From NCBI GenBank assembly GCA_964511155.1, contig CAZEEJ010000079.1, forward strand, positions 1 through 23,203: 23,203 nucleotides of DNA, written 5' to 3'. Source of the stretch: JAAYDF01 sp964511155 (GTDB lineage: Bacteria; Planctomycetota; Phycisphaerae; UBA1845; PWPN01). Below are positions 17,276 through 23,203 of this stretch, one piece after another. The notes under the pieces are model-generated. The model did no database searches. It worked only from the letters and a program-made list of their open reading frames with translations, and was not told the origin of the DNA. The number at the start of each line of letters is the position of its first letter. Positions within the stretch are counted from its first letter, which is position 1. A program made the position numbers and the translations under genes.

Positions 17276-20200
17276 ATGATCGGACGCATCGGATGGTGGA
17301 AAGCCACCGCGATCGGTGTCGCTTTGGCGACGGGCTGCTGCGGGGTCGCCCATGCTCAGACGCCCGAGTTCCGGGCGATGTGGGCGGACCTGTGGGGCGT
17401 GGGCTTCAAGAGCACCAGCCAGATTGACGAGCTGGTGGCCCGGGCGGTCCAGGGCCGCTACAACGCCATCCTGCCGGAGGTCCTCGGCTACCACGACAAC
17501 CGCTCGGCCGGGCACGGGGCCTACTGGAACTCGAGCATCGTGCCCAAGGCCCCGGACATTATCGGCGGCATCGACCCGCTCGCGTACCTCTGCCAGAAGG
17601 CCCACGCGGCCGGCATCGAGGTCCACCCCTGGCTGGTGACCTACCGGGCCACGATCGTCTGGCCGCCGGCGGGCAACGCCACGCTCCAGGCCCACGACGA
17701 GTGGATCATGACCTCGCGATCCGCCATGGGCACCGGGCCGCGCTCGCTCGGCGGCGAAGGGCACGAAGCCTACTACTTCGACGCCGGCTCACCCGACGTG
17801 CAGGACTACCTCGTCAGCATCGTCCGAGAACTGGTGACCAACTACCCCATCGACGGCATCCACTGGGACTACTGCCGCTACCTGCAGACCGACGCCGGCT
17901 ACCCCGCACGCACCGGGTACACGAACTCCGGGCTCGAACGGTTCAAGCGGATCACCGGCTACGTCGGCACGCCGGCGACCAACTACGGCCCGTGGAACGA
18001 CTTCCGCCGCCGCGGCATCACCGAGCTGATCCGCCGCGTCCGGGCCGAATGCGCCGCCATCCCCAATCCCCGCCAGCCGCTGCGGCACTCGGTCGCGGTC
18101 GTCACCTGGGGCTCGCCGCCCTCGACCTTCCAGCAGTCCAACTCCTGGACCCTCTTCCAGAACTGGGAGGAGTGGCAACGGCTCGCTTTCGTCGACACGA
18201 CCATCCCCATGACCTATTACGCCGAGAGCAGCTACCCGACCTGGTATCGCGGCTGGGTGGATAAGCAGATGACCTGGCGGTACGCCCGGCACATGGTGGT
18301 CGGGCCGGCCATCTACTTCAACACCTTCTCCCAGAGCATCGCCCAGATGCAGTACGCGCGCAACGCCGGGGCCAACGGCATCTGCACCTACTGCTACCGC
18401 GACACGCGCAGCGACTCCGGCAGCAACTGGGACTGGTACCCCTACGTCGGCGCGCAACTGTTCACCCAGACCGTGGCCACACCGAGCATGCCCTGGCGGA
18501 ACCCGGCCACCGCCACGGAAGGCACACTCTGGGGCCGGGTCACCGACGCGACCAGCGGCCAGCCGATCGACGATGCCACCGTCCAGGTCGGCAGCCTCAA
18601 CTCCGTGCGCACCGACGGCAACGGCTACTACGTCGTCACGCTCATCCCCGCCACCAGCCAGGGCACCGGCTACAACGTCGTCGCGAGCAAATCGGGCTAT
18701 CCCTCGGCCGCGCACGCCAACGTACAGGTCGTGGCCGGGTCGCTCCGCCGCGACGACCTGGGCCTCGGCGGCTCCGGCAGCGCCCCGTTCATCACCCAGC
18801 ACCCGACCAACCAGGTGGTCGCCCAAGGCGCGACGGCGACCTTCACCGTCCAGGCGGTCGGCGACGACCCGCTCGCTTATCAATGGCAGAAAAACGGCGG
18901 CAACCTGACCAACGGCGGGCGGATCTCCGGCGCCAACCTGGCCACGTTGCAGATCGCCTCCGTCGAGAGCAGCGACCAGACCAACTACCGCTGCGTGGTC
19001 ACCAACGCCCACGGCAACGCCACCTCGAACGCGGCGACTCTCACGGTCAGCACCGCGCCGGTCATGCACGTGGTCGAGAGCCGGGCGGGCGGCAAGAACT
19101 ACAGCCAATTCTCCGCGGCCGGCACCTGGGCGGAAACCACCTCCAAGAGCACCGCCGCCGACACCACCCCGGGCGTCGGCAGCCTCTACAGCAGCCTCGG
19201 CTACGCCGACCGCAGCTGCGCCTACGGCTTCACGCCCGGCGTCACCGGCACCTACGAGATCTTCGTCACCTGGGTCCATTCCACCAACGCGTGCAGCAGC
19301 GCCAAGCACACCGTCACGCACGCCGGCGGCACGGCCACGGTCTACATGGACCAGTTGTCCGGCGGCAACCAGTGGAACAGCCTCGGGCAGTACACCCTGA
19401 ACGGCAACACCGCCTACGGAGTAAACCAGCATTCGGAGGGCTCGTCCGGCGGAAGCATCATCCGCGTCGACGCCGTCAAGTGGGTGCTGGTGGGCGGTAC
19501 ATCCGGCGTCCCGCCGACGATCACCCAGCACCCGGCCGGCCAGACCGTCGCCCCCGGGGCCACCGCCACGTTCACCGTGCAAGCCACCGGCGATGCCCCC
19601 CTCTCCTACCAATGGCAGAAAAACAGCGGCAACCTGACCAACGGCGGACGCATTTCCGGGGCAACCAGCGCGACGCTCGGCATCACCAATGTCGAAGCCG
19701 GCGACGCCGCCAACTACCGCTGCGTCGTCACCAACCCCTACGGTTCGGCTGACTCGAACACCGCCGCGCTGACCGTCAGCGGCACGGCCGTCCCGCCGAC
19801 CATCACTCAGCAGCCCGCCAGCCAGCAGGTCGCCACCGGGGCCACCGCCTCTTTCACCGTGCAGGCCACCGGCGATGCCCCCCTGTCCTACCAGTGGCAG
19901 AAGAACAGCGGCAACCTGACCAACGGCGGACGCATCTCCGGGGCCAACGCCACGACACTCCAGATCACCAGCGTCGAAGCCGGCGACGTGGCCGCCTACC
20001 GCTGCATCGTGACCAACCCCCATGGCAGCGACACCTCCAGCACCGCCAACCTGACCCTGCTGGCCGGTCCGGTCGAGTTCATCGTCGAGAGTCGCTCCGG
20101 CGGGCTGAACTTCGCCAGTTACTCCGAGGTCGGCGGATGGACCAGCAGCACGGCCAAGAGCACCGCGCCCGGCGTAACCGCCGGCATCGGCAGCCGCCTC

Positions 20201-21313
20201 GCCTACATCAGCACGACCGGCCAGGATGCGGTCTTCAGCTTCACCCCGAGCACCAGCGGCACATACGCGATCTTCGTCACCGGGCCGCTCTCCACCAACA
20301 CGCCGTCGAACGCCCGCCACGTGGTCGCCCACACCGGCGGTTCGAGCGATGTGTTCGTGGATCAGAACAACACCACCAACCCTGGCTATTCCACCCGGTG
20401 GAACTCACTGGGCGAATACACGCTGGCCGCCGGCACCCCCTCGACGGTCACCATCACCACCACGGGGTCCACGGCCGGCACCGGATCGACCGCCCTGCGC
20501 ACCGATGCCGTCAAGTGGGAACTCGTCGGCGTCAGCTCACCACCGCCGACGGTCACCCAGCATCCCGCGAACCGCCAGGTCTGCCCGCAAGGCTCGGCCG
20601 CCTTCTCCGTCACCGCCACCGGTGAGGGAACGCTCGCCTACCAGTGGCAGAAGAACGGCTCCAATCTCGCCAACGGCGGCCATTACACCGGGGTGACCAC
20701 CGCGAACCTGACGGTGTCCAGCGCCGACGCCGCCGACGTGGCTTCCTATCGCTGCGTCGTGAGCAACGGCGGCGGGAGTACGACCTCCAACGCCGCCAAC
20801 CTGAGCCTCAAGGCGGTCACCACCATCACCCAGCATCCCCTGCCGCTGGACGTGCCGCTGGGCGGGACCGCGTTCTTCACCGTCCAGGCCGGCGGCGAAG
20901 GCTCGCCCACCTACCAATGGCAGAAGAACGGCGTGAACCTCAACGAAGGCAGCCAGCTCATCGGCGTCACCACGGACACGCTGACCATCCCGGGCGTTGC
21001 CTCGGCCGACGCGGGCACGTATCGTTGCGTGGTGACTGCCGAGTGCGGCACAGCGACCTCCAACACCGCCGCATTGACCGTCAGCGGGCCGCCGGCCGTG
21101 CCCGGCGATCTCGACGGCGACGGCGACGTGGACCTGGACGACTTCGCCCTGCTGCAGGTCTGCCGCAACGGGCCGGGCATCGCTCCGACCGGCCCCATCT
21201 GCCCGCAGGCGGATCTGGACGAGGACGATGACGTGGACGGCGCTGACGTGTGGGTGCTCCTCGGGTGTTTGTCCGGCGCGGACATCCCCGGCGATCCCGC
21301 GTGCACCGATTAG
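17276..21313 (+). CDS. GHL10-family glycan hydrolase, multimodular, dockerin-like tail
   Basis: This 1345-residue exported protein begins with a signal peptide (AHAQ cleavage near 27; Cys21 after ATG is a weak lipobox alternative). Residues 30-410 are a GHL10 (DUF187) barrel: EFRAMWADLW, IDGIHWDYCRY (192-202) and MTYYAESSYPTWY. E. coli DigH of this family cleaves glycan strands denuded of peptides. Then come a carboxypeptidase-regulatory-like domain (415-497), Ig (503-592), golvesin (597-740), two Ig (745-930), golvesin (933-1084), two Ig (1089-1270) and a calcium-loop tail (1276-1345: DLDGDGDVDLDDFALLQVC; DLDEDDDVDGADVWVLLGC). Most Ig units keep the YRC cysteine but have Val in place of the usual partner. 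GGGGAGGG just before ATG 17276 is the ribosome site. It may share a transcript with the amidase gene upstream. Confidence 0.9.
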   Translation: MIGRIGWWKATAIGVALATGCCGVAHAQTPEFRAMWADLWGVGFKSTSQIDELVARAVQGRYNAILPEVLGYHDNRSAGHGAYWNSSIVPKAPDIIGGIDPLAYLCQKAHAAGIEVHPWLVTYRATIVWPPAGNATLQAHDEWIMTSRSAMGTGPRSLGGEGHEAYYFDAGSPDVQDYLVSIVRELVTNYPIDGIHWDYCRYLQTDAGYPARTGYTNSGLERFKRITGYVGTPATNYGPWNDFRRRGITELIRRVRAECAAIPNPRQPLRHSVAVVTWGSPPSTFQQSNSWTLFQNWEEWQRLAFVDTTIPMTYYAESSYPTWYRGWVDKQMTWRYARHMVVGPAIYFNTFSQSIAQMQYARNAGANGICTYCYRDTRSDSGSNWDWYPYVGAQLFTQTVATPSMPWRNPATATEGTLWGRVTDATSGQPIDDATVQVGSLNSVRTDGNGYYVVTLIPATSQGTGYNVVASKSGYPSAAHANVQVVAGSLRRDDLGLGGSGSAPFITQHPTNQVVAQGATATFTVQAVGDDPLAYQWQKNGGNLTNGGRISGANLATLQIASVESSDQTNYRCVVTNAHGNATSNAATLTVSTAPVMHVVESRAGGKNYSQFSAAGTWAETTSKSTAADTTPGVGSLYSSLGYADRSCAYGFTPGVTGTYEIFVTWVHSTNACSSAKHTVTHAGGTATVYMDQLSGGNQWNSLGQYTLNGNTAYGVNQHSEGSSGGSIIRVDAVKWVLVGGTSGVPPTITQHPAGQTVAPGATATFTVQATGDAPLSYQWQKNSGNLTNGGRISGATSATLGITNVEAGDAANYRCVVTNPYGSADSNTAALTVSGTAVPPTITQQPASQQVATGATASFTVQATGDAPLSYQWQKNSGNLTNGGRISGANATTLQITSVEAGDVAAYRCIVTNPHGSDTSSTANLTLLAGPVEFIVESRSGGLNFASYSEVGGWTSSTAKSTAPGVTAGIGSRLAYISTTGQDAVFSFTPSTSGTYAIFVTGPLSTNTPSNARHVVAHTGGSSDVFVDQNNTTNPGYSTRWNSLGEYTLAAGTPSTVTITTTGSTAGTGSTALRTDAVKWELVGVSSPPPTVTQHPANRQVCPQGSAAFSVTATGEGTLAYQWQKNGSNLANGGHYTGVTTANLTVSSADAADVASYRCVVSNGGGSTTSNAANLSLKAVTTITQHPLPLDVPLGGTAFFTVQAGGEGSPTYQWQKNGVNLNEGSQLIGVTTDTLTIPGVASADAGTYRCVVTAECGTATSNTAALTVSGPPAVPGDLDGDGDVDLDDFALLQVCRNGPGIAPTGPICPQADLDEDDDVDGADVWVLLGCLSGADIPGDPACTD

Positions 21314-21363
21314 TCTCTTGCCGCGCGACTTGGTTGCGTTTCGCGCGCATGCTTACGGTGTGC

Positions 21364-21395
21364 CACTGCTCTTTGAGCAGTGCGCTTGCGAGCGC
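21364..21395. repeat. Adjacent hairpins after the GHL10 gene
   Basis: CACTGCTC (21364-21371) and GAGCAGTG (21375-21382) form a perfect 8-bp stem with loop TTT. GCGCT and AGCGC (21382-21386, 21391-21395) form a second short stem sharing one base with the first. They begin about 50 bases after the GHL10 stop and could act in termination or mRNA end protection, but there is no T-run. Confidence 0.5.
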
Positions 21396-21454
21396 TTGTC
21401 ACGGTTGGGTTGTGGCCGAAGGCCGCCTTACCATCACAGCGTTGGATCACGCTC

Positions 21455-21484
21455 GTAGCGGCCGCCACGGGGGGCGGCCGCTAC
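21455..21484. repeat. Perfect 12-bp GC hairpin (CGGCCGCC family)
   Basis: GTAGCGGCCGCC at 21455-21466 is followed by a 6-base loop and then its exact reverse complement GGCGGCCGCTAC at 21473-21484. The core CGGCCGCC/GGCGGCCG is the same as in the hairpins at 524-545 and 572-593, which points to a dispersed family. Confidence 0.7.
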
Positions 21485-21492
21485 AGGTGTGG

Positions 21493-21511
21493 CACCGGCG
21501 TCCCGCCGGTG
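21493..21511. repeat. Small GC hairpin CACCGGCG
   Basis: CACCGGCG (21493-21500), loop TCC, and CGCCGGTG (21504-21511) make a perfect 8-bp stem only 8 bases after the preceding hairpin. It completes the hairpin cluster that fills most of the 291-base gap before the next gene. No gene is seen in this gap. Confidence 0.55.
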
Positions 21512-21604
21512 GGGTGTGGCCCCGGACTTCGGCGAGCTCAGTCGAGCCGCGTCTCGCCGGTGCGATTCCACAATCCCCGGACAAGCTGCAACAAGGAGCG
21601 TATC

Positions 21605-23203
21605 ATGACCCGTATGCGATGGTCTGTGTGGATGCTGCTGATTCCGGCCGGCCTGGCCGTACCCTCTCTCGCCCGCGCCACCGACTCACCGCCGATGCTG
21701 GTGCCGCCCCCCAAGCAGGTGGAATGGTCGCCGGCCGCACCGATCGAGCTGACCGACGCCGCACCGGTCATCATCCTCGGCGAGCAGGCCACCGAGCCGG
21801 AACAATACGCCGCAACGCGACTGCAATCCATGGTCGCCCGACGCTTTGGTCAGACTTGGCCCATCATCCGCGAGAATAACGCGACGCGGGAATCACCGCT
21901 CGTCATCCTGCTCGGCCAGCGGTCCACCCACCGATGGCTGGATGAGGCTTGCCGGGCAAACCAGGTGGACCTCAGCGAATCCTCGCCCGGGCACGACGGC
22001 TACGTGATCACGAGCCACGAGTCCGACGGGCGAATCACGATCCTGGTCGGCGGCAGCAACCCGCGGGCGGTCATCTACGGCCAAGACACACTCTTCCAGC
22101 TCCTCCGGCGTACGCCGCGCGGTCCCGTCCTGACGCGGGCCGCCGTCCGCGACTGGCCCAGCGTGCCCTGGCGCGGCCGACCGCAAACCTCGCTGAACAA
22201 CTACTTCCGCGAAGGCGAGCTCGACTGCTATCTGACCGCTCGCGTCAACTGGATCGACCTGCGCGAAGGCATTTACGCGATCGACCCCGGCACTCCTCTG
22301 GAAAAAGACAAAATCGCCCGGGTCGTCCGCGAAGCACGTCAGCGGGGCCTGCTCACCTACGCGGTCGTCAACTGCGGCGTCTCCGCCGATCAGTATCCGG
22401 TTATTCTGGACATGTACCGCGAGTTGATCCGGCTCGGCGCGGACGGGCTGTGGCTCTCCTTCGACGATAAGGGCCCGGGTGAGGCCCCTGAGCAGTTGGT
22501 ATTCAAGGTGCTGGAACTCGGCCGGCAGCACGGCATCACCGGCCCGCGGATCATGATCAACCCACCCAAGGGTTCGTACCAGACCATCGCCGACGAATCC
22601 AATAAGAACTTCAACCGCAAGATCATGGCCATTCCCGGCATGGAGCACGCCCTGTGGACCTGGACGCGTTCGCCGACACTCGAGGCCCTTACGGAGGCCC
22701 GATCGATCGGCCTGCAGGGCCGGCTCGGCTGGTGGCACAACTGGACGCGCCCCTTCTGTGGCTTCACCTACATCGGGGCCGCCCACATTACCCGCACCGG
22801 CAAAGCCTACACGGAGGTTCCCGCCATGCGCGAGGGCTGGAACCGCCCCAGCTACGAGCTGCTCGCCGACGGAGGCCAAACCACCGACATGGTCATGCCC
22901 TGGGGCGGCAATTCCTGGGGCCAGTACTATCTGATGCCGGTCATGGGCTGGTGGGCCTGGAGCCCCGAGCAACACGACTGGGACGCCACCCGCGGACGCA
23001 TCTACGACCTGGTCTTCGGCCCGGACCAGGTCGCGGCGGCCATGGAGTTCGACGACACCTTGGTCCGCGTGAGGGAGCTGTTCCGCTTCCCCTGGCGAGC
23101 CAATGAGTGGGAGCCCGACTGCCCGGCCAGACTCAAGAACCGCGAAGATGACGCGCCCCTCACAATGCCGCCTTCACGCCGCGGCGAGCAGGAGCGATTG
23201 TCG
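21605..23203 (+). CDS. Beta-N-acetylhexosaminidase-like exported enzyme (3' truncated by window)
   Basis: The reading frame stays open to the window edge, giving 533 residues with no stop. A signal peptide (MTRMRWSVWMLLIPAGLAVP, cleavage near ARA) is followed by an alpha/beta region (about 30-175) like the N-terminal domain of GH20/GH84 enzymes, including VIILGEQATEPEQYAATRLQ, DGYVITSHESDGRITILVGG and AVIYGQDTLFQLL. The linker VRDWPSVPWRG (181-191) is typical of the junction to the barrel. GADGLWLSFDDKGPGE places an Asp-Asp pair at 287-288, where GH84 hexosaminidases have their catalytic pair. The usual EGFYG after the RG is not seen, so it is a divergent member. AAGGAG at 21593-21598 supports ATG 21605. 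It probably releases N-acetylglucosamine from glycans, which would fit downstream of the amidase and GHL10 hydrolase. The substrate is inferred. Confidence 0.7.
   Translation, partial: MTRMRWSVWMLLIPAGLAVPSLARATDSPPMLVPPPKQVEWSPAAPIELTDAAPVIILGEQATEPEQYAATRLQSMVARRFGQTWPIIRENNATRESPLVILLGQRSTHRWLDEACRANQVDLSESSPGHDGYVITSHESDGRITILVGGSNPRAVIYGQDTLFQLLRRTPRGPVLTRAAVRDWPSVPWRGRPQTSLNNYFREGELDCYLTARVNWIDLREGIYAIDPGTPLEKDKIARVVREARQRGLLTYAVVNCGVSADQYPVILDMYRELIRLGADGLWLSFDDKGPGEAPEQLVFKVLELGRQHGITGPRIMINPPKGSYQTIADESNKNFNRKIMAIPGMEHALWTWTRSPTLEALTEARSIGLQGRLGWWHNWTRPFCGFTYIGAAHITRTGKAYTEVPAMREGWNRPSYELLADGGQTTDMVMPWGGNSWGQYYLMPVMGWWAWSPEQHDWDATRGRIYDLVFGPDQVAAAMEFDDTLVRVRELFRFPWRANEWEPDCPARLKNREDDAPLTMPPSRRGEQERLS

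Noticed and set aside
14360..17764. A 1134-codon open frame antisense to the amidase and the start of the GHL10 gene
   Set aside because: It has no signal peptide or domain and mirrors the biased codon use of the sense genes. GC-rich third positions remove stop codons on the opposite strand.
17789..20332. An 847-codon open frame antisense to the GHL10 gene
   Set aside because: It is low-complexity Gly/Ala/Val/Asp sequence repeating with the period of the sense-strand Ig and golvesin modules, so it is a shadow of those repeats.
21455..21484. Rho-independent terminator
   Set aside because: The stem is strong but not followed by a T-run, and the same core recurs elsewhere, so a dispersed repeat is the better call.

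Overview
This GC-rich window looks like a Planctomycetota chromosome, most likely from Phycisphaerae or a related class. The lineage is inferred from the gene content: large secreted proteins ending in dockerin-like calcium-loop repeats, a PEP-CTERM protein, golvesin-type and Ig-like modules strung together, unusual TIM-barrel hydrolases, and many small palindromic intergenic repeats. Nearly every gene encodes an exported protein. The housekeeping exceptions are a tRNA-Ala(GGC) and a small SEC-C zinc-motif protein at the left end.

Layout: (1) 1-1350 holds a sigma70-like promoter, tRNA-Ala, a stretch packed with palindromic repeats, the SEC-C gene and a 129-bp repeat element. (2) 1356-8677 holds three plus-strand genes for exported proteins: a beta-propeller, a 967-residue protein with two TIM-barrel-like regions, and a second barrel-like hydrolase candidate. 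A degraded dockerin tail lies on the opposite strand between the last two. (3) 8865-12737 holds two minus-strand genes, a PEP-CTERM protein and a 14-repeat RCC1-like propeller with a dockerin. (4) 12738-13687 is a junk-like interval with a probable glycosyltransferase stump, two repeat elements and then a clear promoter. (5) 13688-23203 holds three plus-strand genes: a peptidoglycan amidase, a GHL10-family glycan hydrolase and a beta-N-acetylhexosaminidase-like enzyme that runs off the window.

The most coherent biological unit is region 5. The amidase would cut stem peptides from peptidoglycan. GHL10 enzymes include E. coli DigH, which cleaves glycan strands already stripped of peptides. A hexosaminidase could trim the products. 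The first two proteins share the same golvesin and Ig modules and both carry dockerin-like tails, so together they resemble a secreted kit for degrading foreign cell walls. This is inference from domains and gene order.

A second notable observation is a 110-residue module just before the dockerin. It aligns without gaps (62 identities counted by eye) between the amidase and the otherwise unrelated RCC1 protein on the opposite strand. Several repeat families also recur in the window, including an inverted pair of elements whose arms are present in different copy numbers.
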